Shown here piece by piece: positions 8,493-17,176 of a stretch of 64,000 bases of DNA. Every line of letters starts with the position of its first letter. Positions within the stretch are counted from its first letter, which is position 1. A program made the translations under genes and the position numbers. The notes beneath the pieces are model-generated. The model made no database searches. It was not told the DNA's origin and was given only the letters and a program-made list of their open reading frames with translations. This DNA is from Marinilabilia salmonicolor JCM 21150. GTDB lineage: Bacteria > Bacteroidota > Bacteroidia > Bacteroidales > Marinilabiliaceae. The stretch covers positions 558,001 to 622,000 of the forward strand of contig NZ_AJKI01000002.1 in the NCBI RefSeq assembly GCF_000259075.1, written 5' to 3'.

Positions 8493-10079
8493 TTAAAAGA
8501 CAGCAAGTAGCTGCGTAAAGATAATCAGCAGCACCATGGCGACCGGATAAACGGTGGCATAGGCAATGGCCGGCGCATTGGTGTCGGTCATGGGGTCAAC
8601 GGCTGCAAGTCCGGGTGTGCTGGTCATGGAACCGGTGATGGCTCCCAGCATGGTCAGTATGTTCATCTTTTTCATGAAATGAGCAGATATAACAGCAAGC
8701 AACATAGGGAGTATGGTGATAACTCCTCCAATGACAAACAACTGTGAGCCATATTGATTGTAGGTTTCCACCAGTTGGGAACCGGCTTTGGTACCCACTT
8801 CCACCAGGAAAAACATCAGACCAATCTGTCGCAACAGCTGTGTGGCAGCACCTGACATACTCCAGATGATTGGGCCGGTACGTCCGATGCGGCTCAATAT
8901 CATCGCAACTGCGAGTATTCCGCCGGTTAATCCCAGGTTGAAGGAGATGTTTTCTCCAAATGAGAGGGAGAGACCGCCCAAAATTATGCCCAGCACAATT
9001 CCCGCTGCAATGGGAAAGAAATCGGTGTCAGAAAGTTTTTTGTCGTTGTTTCCGAAAATCCGAACCACCTGTTTCATGTTCTCACGGCTGCTGGCAACCG
9101 TTAGCTTATCACCCATGTGCAGGCGCATGGATGGCGATGGGGTAATGTCAATTCCACTTCGTCGCAGGCGGGTGACGGTTGCCTGGTAGTTACTCCAAAG
9201 GTTGAAGGTTCCCAGCATTTGGTTGACGGCTTCTTTATTGGTTACAAGGATGGATTGTACCTCATAGGATTTATGCAGGGGTATTTGCTCCTTTGTTTCG
9301 TTACCAATCAGCAGGTTGATTTTGTTTAATGAATCTTCGGTGCCTACTGCTTTTACAAGATCTCCCTTGTGCAGGATGGTGTCCGGAGAGGGGACTACTG
9401 CCTCGCCGTTGTGCATGATTCTGGAGATTACAGCTTTGGTCATGGAGCGAATTCGAAGTTCCGAAATGGACTTGCCCTCGACATTTTCATTCTCCACTTT
9501 GAATGTCTTGCTTTTTATGTCCGGAAATCCTGATTCGCTCAGTTTTTCATACTCCTTTTCGGCTTTTTTGATGTCTGCCTTCACAAATTTGGGATAAAGT
9601 CTGACAAACAGAATGACTCCGATGACACCAAAGGGATAAGCGATACCGTAACCGATGGAGACCAGTGGTGATCCGGTGGCGTCAATGGCCGCTGCAAGTC
9701 CCGGGGTGCTGGTAAGAGCTCCTGTCAACAAGCCGATGGCCACGGGCATTTCAATTCCGGTCCACCAAAATGCAGCAAAAGCGATGGCCGAAGCAGAGGC
9801 TACTATGATGGTGGCAATGATGGCCAGATTGCGTCCCTGTTGTTTGAACGACTCAAAAAAACCGGGCCCGGCCTGCATTCCGATGGTGTAGATAAAAAGG
9901 ATAAGTCCGAGTTTTCCAATAATAGGTGGCATGGTCATTCCGAAATGTCCGAAAATTAATGCCACAAAAATAATGGCGGATATGTCGAGGGAGATGCCTT
10001 TAAATTTGATGCTTCCAAGGATGAAGCCCAGGCAGATGATGACAAAGAGACCGAAGTACTGCGTTGTGAAAATTTCCAT
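8493..10079 (-). CDS. AspT/YidE-family transporter with two RCK_C (TrkA-C) domains
   Basis: A 528-residue polytopic membrane protein with the internal duplication of the AspT/YidE/YbjL family. An N-terminal half of about five helices has the motif TGALTSTPGLAAA, and a C-terminal half has the matching TGSMTSTPGLAAV. Between them (about 185-350) are two cytosolic TrkA-C/RCK_C domains, visible as RISMNGEAVVPSPDTILHKGD-like and SPSMRLHMGDKLTV segments. Characterised members are aspartate:alanine antiporters, but most homologues have unknown substrates, so no substrate is assigned. It is the first gene of a transcript that probably continues into pbpC. A candidate -7 box lies 23 bp upstream of the start. 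Confidence 0.85.
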   Translation of the reverse strand: MEIFTTQYFGLFVIICLGFILGSIKFKGISLDISAIIFVALIFGHFGMTMPPIIGKLGLILFIYTIGMQAGPGFFESFKQQGRNLAIIATIIVASASAIAFAAFWWTGIEMPVAIGLLTGALTSTPGLAAAIDATGSPLVSIGYGIAYPFGVIGVILFVRLYPKFVKADIKKAEKEYEKLSESGFPDIKSKTFKVENENVEGKSISELRIRSMTKAVISRIMHNGEAVVPSPDTILHKGDLVKAVGTEDSLNKINLLIGNETKEQIPLHKSYEVQSILVTNKEAVNQMLGTFNLWSNYQATVTRLRRSGIDITPSPSMRLHMGDKLTVASSRENMKQVVRIFGNNDKKLSDTDFFPIAAGIVLGIILGGLSLSFGENISFNLGLTGGILAVAMILSRIGRTGPIIWSMSGAATQLLRQIGLMFFLVEVGTKAGSQLVETYNQYGSQLFVIGGVITILPMLLAVISAHFMKKMNILTMLGAITGSMTSTPGLAAVDPMTDTNAPAIAYATVYPVAMVLLIIFTQLLAVF

Positions 10080-10101
10080 TGGCTTAAGTTTTGGTTGACT
10101 G

Positions 10102-10109
10102 CAAAGTTA
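10102..10109 (-). promoter_or_regulatory. Candidate Bacteroidota -7 box (TAACTTTG) upstream of the transporter gene
   Basis: The reverse strand reads TAACTTTG, a full match to TAnnTTTG, ending 23 bp before the ATG at 10079. No clear TTG -33 element was found at the usual distance. Confidence 0.4.
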
Positions 10110-10159
10110 CGCTAATTCCTTAGGCCCCTTAAAATCCTGACGTTAATTTTTATTAATCG

Positions 10160-10184
10160 GTCATTGGTAGCGTGGTGAAGCAGT
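10160..10184. repeat. Degraded GTCATTGnGAGCG-type repeat, copy 1
   Basis: Reads GTCATTGGTAGCGTGGTGAAG and is related to the copies at 24903 and 54567. This short element is common in intergenic DNA of Bacteroidota (family knowledge). Confidence 0.5.
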
Positions 10185-10316
10185 TTTGATTAAATATTCT
10201 GGTTAGATGACCAATAACTTTTATATAATCATACCTTTGTTTTATAGCGTGGCTGTGTGTAATTTAGTCTTCCAAAAAGTAAGTTATTTTTCTTTTGTAA
10301 AGTTGTTGTGTTTTAC

Positions 10317-10508
10317 AAAAGGCCGAAGGTCTTTAAGCAATTGTCTGGGGCAACGTCCCAGGAAAATTGTAATAAATCAATCCTCCCTCTCATTATTGGT
10401 CGCAACGCGACCAATAATGAGAGGGGTATAGGGGATACCTCCAAACCCTGGGCTATTGCTCTCAGACTTTCAGCCTTTTTAGACCTTACCTGTCTTATGG
10501 GTAAGGTA
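10317..10508. repeat. R1 multi-hairpin interspersed repeat, copy 1
   Basis: This 192-bp element aligns along its whole length with 16922-17121. Its centre is a perfect inverted repeat: CCCTCTCATTATTGGTCGC at 10385-10403 and its complement at 10407-10425, with loop AAC. The outer ends, AAAAGGCCGAAGGTCTTTAAG and CTATTGCTCTCAG...AGCC, are imperfect terminal inverted repeats. It has no coding capacity and is MITE- or REP-like. Confidence 0.85.
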
Positions 10509-10537
10509 GTTATTATTGATCGGTTAACAGAGATTTT

Positions 10538-11935
10538 ATGTTGCTTTCTACCAATAAAATAGAGTATGTATTGTTTCATTTAAAACAACATGTTTCAACC
10601 AATGCTTTAAAAGAGGGGTCTTATATCGTTTTGAATGAATGTGACAGCGACATTGGATCAATTAAAAATAAAGTTGTTTTTTTGCTGTCTGAAGCCAAAT
10701 CGCCTGCCCCGCATTTTGTTTCTTTTATGGGAGAGGAGATACCGGTTCTTTTTCCACTTAACACATCTGAATCGGAACTTTATCGCATTGATGAGAGGGG
10801 GAATCTGATTTTCGGGTTTGATTTTTTGTCCTCAGTTTTTTATTTACTATCGGGATTACAGGAGGTGGAAGTTTCTCAGCGTGACCGTTATGGTCGTTTT
10901 CCATTTGCGTATTCTTTGCAAAAAAAAATGAACTGTGTTCATTTGCCGGTGGTGAACTACTATATGGAAATAATGGTTCAGGGACTTGAGGTGTTTGCAC
11001 AACAGCAGAATCGCTCTTTTTATCGCGAACGGTTGTTCGAAAATTTCGGATTTTTGCTTTCACATGATGTGGATCGTATTTCTTTTCATCATCCGTTTCG
11101 TATTTTATTTAAGTTAAAGCAGTTGCTGGGCCTGGCCCCTTTGCAAAACAGTCGTAAGGTCACTTTTAAGTTGATGCTTAAAGGGGCTTTATTTCAAATC
11201 AATCCTTTCAGGAAAGAGGACCCATGGTGGAATTTTGACTGGATTACTGCATTGGAGAAAAGACTGGGCATTCGCTCAACTTTCTTTTTCCTGAAGCAGG
11301 AAGATCGGTTTGATAATTCATTGTATAAATTTCATTTCAAAAAGATAAATACGCTGATTAATAGGCTTAAATCAGATGGATTTGAAGTAGGACTTCATGG
11401 CACAATGCGCTCGGCAGCTGATGCAGTTAATATGCTGAAACAGAAGAATGAGCTCACTAAAGTTCTGGGAGAAGCTCCGGTGGGCATTCGTCAGCACTAC
11501 CTGCGTTTTTTTCATCCTTCAACGTTTCAAATCCAGGAGGATACAGGGCTTAGATATGACACATCTCTGGCTTTTGCAGAACAGGACGGCTATCGCAATG
11601 GCTATTGTTTTCCTTTTTTCCCGTATGATTTTGAGAACGACCGGATGATGGATATTCTGGAGATTCCGCTGGTGATGATGGAGGTTTCTGTGCTGCAATA
11701 CAGACGGGAGGGTTTTGAAGAGATCCGAAAATCTGTTTTTCATTACATAAGGGAAGCTCAGAAGTTTGGCGGGCTTTTTACTTTGCTGTGGCACAATTGC
11801 AGGCTGAGTGAGTATGAATATGATGGGGTTACAGTTTTTTACGAAAATTTACTTGAAGCGATAATAAAAGAAGGGGCAGAAACTGTTACAGGCTATAACC
11901 TGATTGAGGAAAAGATGGATCTGAACAGAAAATGA
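10538..11935 (+). CDS. Polysaccharide deacetylase family protein with DUF7033-type N-terminus
   Basis: A 465-residue protein. The N-terminal ~140 residues resemble the DUF7033 region found before NodB-type domains in Bacteroidota. The catalytic part begins at about 170 with FLLSHDVDR, the Asp-x-Asp metal motif, followed by RSTFFFLKQEDRF and FEVGLHG, where the His is a likely metal ligand; the LLWHNCRLSE motif closes the fold. The expected activity is removal of N- or O-acetyl groups from a surface or secreted glycan. No signal peptide is seen, so it may act on a cytoplasmic precursor. It opens a block of glycan genes on the + strand, with 108 bp to the next coding start. Confidence 0.85.
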   Translation: MLLSTNKIEYVLFHLKQHVSTNALKEGSYIVLNECDSDIGSIKNKVVFLLSEAKSPAPHFVSFMGEEIPVLFPLNTSESELYRIDERGNLIFGFDFLSSVFYLLSGLQEVEVSQRDRYGRFPFAYSLQKKMNCVHLPVVNYYMEIMVQGLEVFAQQQNRSFYRERLFENFGFLLSHDVDRISFHHPFRILFKLKQLLGLAPLQNSRKVTFKLMLKGALFQINPFRKEDPWWNFDWITALEKRLGIRSTFFFLKQEDRFDNSLYKFHFKKINTLINRLKSDGFEVGLHGTMRSAADAVNMLKQKNELTKVLGEAPVGIRQHYLRFFHPSTFQIQEDTGLRYDTSLAFAEQDGYRNGYCFPFFPYDFENDRMMDILEIPLVMMEVSVLQYRREGFEEIRKSVFHYIREAQKFGGLFTLLWHNCRLSEYEYDGVTVFYENLLEAIIKEGAETVTGYNLIEEKMDLNRK

Positions 11936-11985
11936 CTTTTCTGAGATTTGATACATCAGCCGGATTTTAGGAGATGTACTACGGA

Positions 11986-12018
11986 TTGTCCGCTAACCAC
12001 TAAATACTTTTATCTTTG
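11986..12018 (+). promoter_or_regulatory. Bacteroidota-type promoter of the nitroreductase gene
   Basis: TTG at 11986-11988 and TATCTTTG at 12011-12018 are spaced by 22 bp, which fits the Bacteroidota TTG...TAnnTTTG promoter. Transcription would start near 12024, so the first possible ATG of the frame at 11948 cannot be used from it and the ATG at 12044 becomes the likely start. Confidence 0.65.
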
Positions 12019-12043
12019 TGGGAGATTTTTGAATAAACAGAAA

Positions 12044-13141
12044 ATGGGAAAACAGCTTCAGAATATTCTTCAAAAAGCAGGCCTTTTGGGGCATGCCAGA
12101 AAGGCCTATTTGAAATGGATGGATTTAAGGGAGGTTGCCGAGTTGTTGGTTGTATTGCCAATACTAAAAAAATCCGGCTTATTGCGTCGTTTTTATTTTG
12201 CCTTTTTTTCCTCTACTTTTAGTGCAGAGATGCGTCAGTATATTCACGGGCGTTATTTTTATTTGAAGCGTAGTCGTGGACCTGTTTTTAATGAATCTTT
12301 GTTGCGCCGTAATGTTCACCGCTTGGAGAAGGGACTGATGGCTGAAGAACGGAAACCTGTTTTCGGACTCGATTTTATTGGACAAACGGTTCAGCAATTC
12401 TCAGCCTCTGTGGCTGAAGCCGGACCATCGGATCTGAACGATTGGGCATTCGACATCCTTAATGAATACTTTAAGATAGTGGGAGAATCTCCTGTGATTC
12501 ACGATGCTTGTCAGTATTTCAGTAGTGTTGTTTATACGAAGAGTCTGCCCGGGCAAAGTAAGTTGCCTTTTGTGAAGTTACCCCCCGACGCGGATGCTTT
12601 TACCCATTTTCAGAAGCTTTTGAATATCCGGAAATCTGTACGCAGCTTTGTTCCGGGGAGTAACCCGTCGCGGGATCAGATTCAACAAGGCGTACGTATG
12701 GCTGCCACAGCCCCCAGTTCTTGTAATCGCCAGCCATTTCGGTTTATCGTATTGGAAGATAGGGAAAGTGTGGTGGCAGTAAGCAAATTGGCCGGAGGTG
12801 CCCGTTCATTTGCGGAAGGTATCCCTTCACTGGCAGTAGTTGTGGGAAGCACCAGCGTCTCTCCCTCACCGGGCGACCGTCATTTGATGTACATTGACGG
12901 AAGTCTGGCCTCTATGAATTTTATGCTGGCATTGGAAAGTATGGGTGTTTCTTCCTGTCCGATCAACTGGCCTGACAATAAGACGCCGGAGAAAGCCTTG
13001 CGAAAGATTGTTGCCCTGGAGAAGTTCGAACGGCCGGTGATGCTGATAGCTATGGGGCAGGCAGCCGGGACCGGCCTTGTAGCCTGTTCTGTGAGGAAAG
13101 GAGTCCCTGAACTGTTGGAATTTCATCAACCGAAAGAATAA
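12044..13141 (+). CDS. Nitroreductase family protein in a polysaccharide locus
   Basis: A 365-residue protein when started at 12044. The frame is open from 11948, but those 32 extra residues (RCTTDCPLTTKYFYLC) look non-coding and contain a promoter. The first ~170 residues are a family-specific extension of unknown role. The last ~190 form an FMN-dependent nitroreductase fold, with RKSVRSF near its start, the flavin-binding AATAPSSCNRQPFRF segment, and GVSSCPINWPD. Proteins of this shape recur beside pyruvyl transferases and glycosyltransferases in bacterial exopolysaccharide loci. A redox modification of a sugar or carrier is possible, but the substrate is unknown. Confidence 0.82.
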   Translation: MGKQLQNILQKAGLLGHARKAYLKWMDLREVAELLVVLPILKKSGLLRRFYFAFFSSTFSAEMRQYIHGRYFYLKRSRGPVFNESLLRRNVHRLEKGLMAEERKPVFGLDFIGQTVQQFSASVAEAGPSDLNDWAFDILNEYFKIVGESPVIHDACQYFSSVVYTKSLPGQSKLPFVKLPPDADAFTHFQKLLNIRKSVRSFVPGSNPSRDQIQQGVRMAATAPSSCNRQPFRFIVLEDRESVVAVSKLAGGARSFAEGIPSLAVVVGSTSVSPSPGDRHLMYIDGSLASMNFMLALESMGVSSCPINWPDNKTPEKALRKIVALEKFERPVMLIAMGQAAGTGLVACSVRKGVPELLEFHQPKE

Positions 13142-13242
13142 TTTATTTATAGATTGAGCTTGCCGGGAATTTTCTCAAATCATCAGGTGTAAAAGTCTTT
13201 CATGAGAATTCCATTAGGCCCTTCAATCAATGTTTTATAAGA

Positions 13243-14391
13243 ATGAAGACAATTTTAATCATAGGAGGAAATTTCATCAACAAGGGTGCTGAATCCATGT
13301 TGATCGCCACCGTGGATGGAATCCGGAAACACTTTTCCGATTATGATCCGGTGTTGGTGGATTTGTTTCCGGTCAAAACCGGTGTGGAAAAAGAGAACTA
13401 TGATTTCAGAATTGTGAATATGCATGTCCGTACTCTTTTCCGCATTTCTTTTCCTTTTCTAAAGATATTTTTTGGTCGCAAAACCATCAGTGATGATGAA
13501 AATACTATAAAACGACTGTTTAGGAAAGCTGATGCATTGTTTGATATTAGTGGATACGGCCTGAGTTCACATAATCAGCCATTGTTGTGGAGTGTGGCCT
13601 ATTTGCTTCCGTTTCACCTTGCCCGGAAAAGCAGGGTGCCGGTGTGGCTGCTTCCACAGAGTTTCGGACCGTTCAATTTCAGGGGAATAAAAAAACTCCT
13701 TTTCAGATGGTGGGGACAGGATCTTCTCAATTATCCCACTCTTGCATTTGCACGTGAGCCGGAAAGTATGGAAGCCCTTCAGTCTGTCCGAAAGAATCCT
13801 GTACTGCTCTCTTCCGATATTGTGCTGCACAGAGAACCGAAGTCCGGAATTCAGGCAGGCCGGGAGGTGATTGTAATACCCAACAGACAACTTTTCAATT
13901 TTGCCGAACCGGATAAAGTCGTTGGACTGTTTACTGAGTTGATTCATTGCTTTCTCGAAAAATCGATGGTTGTCAGAATTGTGAGGCACAGCCGTGACGA
14001 TGAAGAATTGTGTAGAAGAATAAGTGCTTCTGTGTCTCACAACTCATTGATTGTGGATAATTCAGACTATTCAGTGGAAGCTTTAGTTGAAATTATTTCC
14101 AAAGCCAGGATGGTGGTGTCGGCACGTTATCATGGAGCCGTTCATGCACTCATCTGCCACAAGCCATTGTTGATTATCGGGTGGGCAGGAAAATACCGCC
14201 ACCTGGTTCAGCTTTTCGACCTCAGGCACCATTTGATGGATTTGCAGCATCATGAGATTGAAGACATTGATGTGAATAAATTTGCGTCAGGGCTGATTGC
14301 TGAAAAAGAAATTCTTTCGGAAAAAATAACTGACTGTTTGGACCAGATCCGACGCGACAGTTTCTGGAACCAAATTGTTCTTAAATCATGA
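13243..14391 (+). CDS. Polysaccharide pyruvyl transferase family protein
   Basis: A 382-residue cytoplasmic enzyme of the WcaK/CsaB family, which adds ketal pyruvate from phosphoenolpyruvate to sugars of surface polymers. The N-terminus MKTILIIGGNFINKGAES is the typical opening (GNxGAE-like loop). The C-terminal domain carries SARYHGAVHALICHKPLL with the conserved His, followed by GWAGKYRHL. The length fits the family. Its stop overlaps the start of the next gene (ATGA at 14388-14391), so the two are translationally coupled. The acceptor sugar cannot be read from sequence. Confidence 0.88.
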   Translation: MKTILIIGGNFINKGAESMLIATVDGIRKHFSDYDPVLVDLFPVKTGVEKENYDFRIVNMHVRTLFRISFPFLKIFFGRKTISDDENTIKRLFRKADALFDISGYGLSSHNQPLLWSVAYLLPFHLARKSRVPVWLLPQSFGPFNFRGIKKLLFRWWGQDLLNYPTLAFAREPESMEALQSVRKNPVLLSSDIVLHREPKSGIQAGREVIVIPNRQLFNFAEPDKVVGLFTELIHCFLEKSMVVRIVRHSRDDEELCRRISASVSHNSLIVDNSDYSVEALVEIISKARMVVSARYHGAVHALICHKPLLIIGWAGKYRHLVQLFDLRHHLMDLQHHEIEDIDVNKFASGLIAEKEILSEKITDCLDQIRRDSFWNQIVLKS

Positions 14392-15293
14392 GTATGCATT
14401 ATCCTGTTGCTCTATTTTGTTACAACCGTCCCGATCATTTAAAACGGACCATTGCGGCTTTGCAGAAAAATGCAGGTGCGGTAGAGACTGAGGTATGGTT
14501 TTTTTCCGACGGGCCTGCAGGTGAGGGTAACAGTGCTTCCGTTGATGAGGTTCGGAAGATTATTGAAAATGTTGAGGGCTTTAAAAGTGTGCGGGTTGTT
14601 AAAAATGAAGTCAACAGAGGACTGGCTGCCTCTGTTATTGCCGGGGTAAGTGCTGTTTTGGAACAAAATGATGCCTGTATCGTTTTGGAAGACGATTTGG
14701 AAGCAGCACCATTTTTTCTTGATTTCATCAACCGTGGGCTTTCTTCGTATGCTGATGATCCGGATGTTTTTTCTGTGTCCGGTTATTGTCCGCCTGTTTC
14801 CGTTCCTGATGATTATCCGGCCGAAGCGTTTCGTTTTCCGCGTATCAATTCGTGGGGCTGGGGAACCTGGCGTAATCGATGGAATCGGGTGGACTGGGAT
14901 GTGAAAGACTTTGATGGTTTTATCAGCAATAAAAACTCGGTAAAACAATTATCGCTTCAGGGGAAGGACCTGCCGGTGATGTTGCTTAAGCAGCAAACCG
15001 GAAAAATTGGTTCCTGGGCTGTAAGGTTCAACCAGGCTTGTTTCAGGGAAGGGAAAACCAATATCTATCCGGTAAAATCTTTGATAAAGAATCTGGGGAC
15101 AGATGGAACAGGAACACACATGAAGAGTTCCGGGAAATATCGTGTTCAACTGTCTGACGGACCACTGAATCCGCATCCTGCTTATGAAAACAGCTATATC
15201 AGCAAGGCGTTTCGTGAATTTTACCGACCTTCGTTGTATCGACAACTGGTAAATAGAATTAAAATAGCCCGTTATTTGCAGCGACTTCGCTAA
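14388..15293 (+). CDS. Glycosyltransferase (GT-A fold, HlpA-like)
   Basis: A 301-residue protein beginning HYPVALFCYNRPDHLKRTI, a GT-A nucleotide-sugar-binding start. It continues with NRGLAASVIAGV and the acidic VLEDDLEAAPFFL motif in the DxD position. The later SWGWGTWRNRWNRVDWD motif is characteristic of a glycosyltransferase subgroup sometimes labelled hemolytic protein HlpA-like; that label is historical and does not mean a hemolysin. It starts inside the stop of the pyruvyl transferase gene (4-bp overlap) and is 9 bp from the flippase gene, so the three form one operon. Donor and acceptor are unknown. Confidence 0.85.
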   Translation: MSMHYPVALFCYNRPDHLKRTIAALQKNAGAVETEVWFFSDGPAGEGNSASVDEVRKIIENVEGFKSVRVVKNEVNRGLAASVIAGVSAVLEQNDACIVLEDDLEAAPFFLDFINRGLSSYADDPDVFSVSGYCPPVSVPDDYPAEAFRFPRINSWGWGTWRNRWNRVDWDVKDFDGFISNKNSVKQLSLQGKDLPVMLLKQQTGKIGSWAVRFNQACFREGKTNIYPVKSLIKNLGTDGTGTHMKSSGKYRVQLSDGPLNPHPAYENSYISKAFREFYRPSLYRQLVNRIKIARYLQRLR

Positions 15294-15302
15294 TTTTGAA
15301 CT

Positions 15303-16769
15303 ATGCAGCATCAAACCCGTTTTGTTTTTCGTCAGTCGGCCATTTACAGTGTTGGCAATATCCTCTCCAAACTGAGCGGGGTGTTGCTGATTCCGCTTTA
15401 TCTGAAATACATCTCGGAAGAAGAGTTTGGGGTTGTTTCGCTTTTTGAAACCATTGCACAATTTATCATGATACTTTCAGGGTGGGGTATCCGGGCAGGT
15501 TTTTCACGCTGGTATTATGAATTTAAATCACGAACGGAACAGAAACAGCTGTTTTTTACGGCATATTCTTTTAATTTAATCAGCAGCCTTCTGGCGGTTT
15601 TAGTAATTGGAGGGACTCTCTTCTTTTTTAGTTCAGCGATTTTTAAAACCGATATCTCCAACGATATTATCCTTTACTTCTCGCTGGGAACCCTCTTCAG
15701 GTTACTTTTCGATATTCCATTTTTTATGTTGCGTATTCAGCAGAAAGCAGCCCAACAGACCGGCTGGTTTTCTATGAATGTGGTGTTGGTGCTTTTGTTC
15801 TCTTTCGTATTCCTGGAGTTTTTCGACATGGGACTCAAAGGCATTTACCTTGGGCAGATGGTGGCTCACTTTTTCACTTTTTTGCCGATGACGCCCCTTA
15901 TTTGGCGAAATTTTTCCTTTAAGTTCCGGTCCGATGTGCTCAGAAATCTTTTACAATACGGTTTGCCACTGGCCATCAGCAATATTCTTACCACCGTTCT
16001 TACGCTGAGTGACCGGCACATCATCAATCAGTATCAAAATTTAAGTGAAGTGGCTGGATACAGCATGGCGTTTAAAATCTCCAATCTTATTCAGGTGGTG
16101 GTAGTGGCATCCATCATTACGGGGTTTACCAATTACTATTTTAAAACCCTGCACAATGAAAATAGCAGCTTTTTTTACCAGCGAATCGTCCGTTATTTTA
16201 CTGTGCTCATAACGGTCGGAGGCCTGGGTGTTGTATTGTTTTCTCCTGAAATTATTTACGTTGTATCCATGGGAAGTGCCTTTTTTCAGACTTCCGTAAT
16301 TATAGTTCCGGTATTAATGTTGGGGATGATCTTCTCCGGACTCCGGCAGCTTTTTACACTGCCCCTGAATAAACATAAGCGCACTCGTAAAATATCCCTG
16401 ATCTTAATTTTAAGTGCAGTGATTAATGTGGCAGGCAATTTCGTTCTGGTGCCCTGGATCGGGAAAATGGGAGCTTCCGTTTCTACAGTTGTGGCCCAGC
16501 TTTTTGCACTGATATGGTTTTTCAGTGAAGCGGGGAAAGTGGAGGAGATTAAATTCTCTCCGGGTCGGAACCTTCTTCTTATTGCCATCTGGAGCCTCAT
16601 GGTATGGGGCGGAATGCAGTTGTTTGCGCTTCCGTTTTTCAGCGGGATGTTACTTAAACTCGGCGTGGTGGCTGTGTTTGTATTTATCTTGTTTCTAACC
16701 GGTCACATCAGTCGTGATGAGATAAAAGAAGCCAAAAGTCTTTACCGCAGCATTCGTCAGCGATACTAA
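15303..16769 (+). CDS. Oligosaccharide flippase family protein (Wzx-like)
   Basis: A 488-residue polytopic membrane protein with about 12-14 hydrophobic helices. It begins RFVFRQSAIYSVGNILSKLSGVLLIPLYLKY, the usual opening of MOP-superfamily polysaccharide exporters. It would flip a lipid-linked oligosaccharide made by the adjacent enzymes across the inner membrane. The length is standard. A TAATTTTG sequence at 15291-15298 overlaps the previous stop and could act as a weak internal -7 box, but no -33 element is spaced correctly. The operon seems to end here: the next 400 bp hold a repeat and no polymerase gene. Confidence 0.9.
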   Translation: MQHQTRFVFRQSAIYSVGNILSKLSGVLLIPLYLKYISEEEFGVVSLFETIAQFIMILSGWGIRAGFSRWYYEFKSRTEQKQLFFTAYSFNLISSLLAVLVIGGTLFFFSSAIFKTDISNDIILYFSLGTLFRLLFDIPFFMLRIQQKAAQQTGWFSMNVVLVLLFSFVFLEFFDMGLKGIYLGQMVAHFFTFLPMTPLIWRNFSFKFRSDVLRNLLQYGLPLAISNILTTVLTLSDRHIINQYQNLSEVAGYSMAFKISNLIQVVVVASIITGFTNYYFKTLHNENSSFFYQRIVRYFTVLITVGGLGVVLFSPEIIYVVSMGSAFFQTSVIIVPVLMLGMIFSGLRQLFTLPLNKHKRTRKISLILILSAVINVAGNFVLVPWIGKMGASVSTVVAQLFALIWFFSEAGKVEEIKFSPGRNLLLIAIWSLMVWGGMQLFALPFFSGMLLKLGVVAVFVFILFLTGHISRDEIKEAKSLYRSIRQRY

Positions 16770-17176
16770 AAGCATTAAAATTTTTTTCTCCTGTAACAAT
16801 TCACAGTTTCTCTTCGTCTCAAAAACAGAACGGATCTGAAGGACTCCTGTTTTTATCGTTGTTTGCAAACAATAAACTAAAGATGTTCATCATTTCGTGT
16901 TTCTTAAACGGATGTATTTTTAAAAGGCCGAAGGTCTTTAAGCAATAGCCAGGGGCAACGCCCCAGGGAAATTGTAACAATTGCCCCCTCTCATTATTGG
17001 TCGCGACGCGACCAATAATGAGAGGGGGGAGGGATGCCTCAAAACCCAGGGCGTTGCCCTGAGCTATTGCTCTCAGGCTTTCAGCCTGTTTACATCTTAC
17101 CTGTCTTATATATAGGATAAGTTAAAGCAATAGAGAGGGAGGAAGACAACTTTTAATAAAACTAAAAATTAAAAAT
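16770..17176. other. Intergenic stretch containing R1 copy 2
   Basis: A 407-bp gap on the + strand between the flippase and the first barrel gene. About half is the R1 repeat (16922-17121). The remainder is AT-rich and shows no gene and no clear -7 box. Confidence 0.7.
16922..17121. repeat. R1 multi-hairpin interspersed repeat, copy 2
   Basis: About 200 bp, aligned with 10317-10508. The central inverted repeat is 21 bp and perfect (16984-17004 with 17008-17028, loop GAC). Side hairpins are GGGGC-AAC-GCCCC and CAGGGC-GTT-GCCCTG. The two ends, both finishing in AGCAATAG when read inward, are imperfect terminal inverted repeats. No open frame of its own. Confidence 0.87.

Larger units (their letters stand above)
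10080..10537. other. Intergenic stretch filled by repeats
   Basis: This 458-bp gap between the divergent transporter and deacetylase genes holds a -7 box for the transporter, a degraded GTCATTG repeat (10160-10184) and a full copy of the hairpin repeat R1 (10317-10508). Frames crossing R1 are open by chance. I see no gene. Confidence 0.7.

Noticed and set aside
10313-10579. 88-codon - strand frame with KAESLRAIAQGLEV
   Set aside because: It is a chance translation of the R1 repeat; the same phrase appears wherever the element is read in that frame.
11948-12043. Upstream extension of the nitroreductase frame
   Set aside because: It contains a good TTG/TATCTTTG promoter, so translation from 11948 is unlikely.
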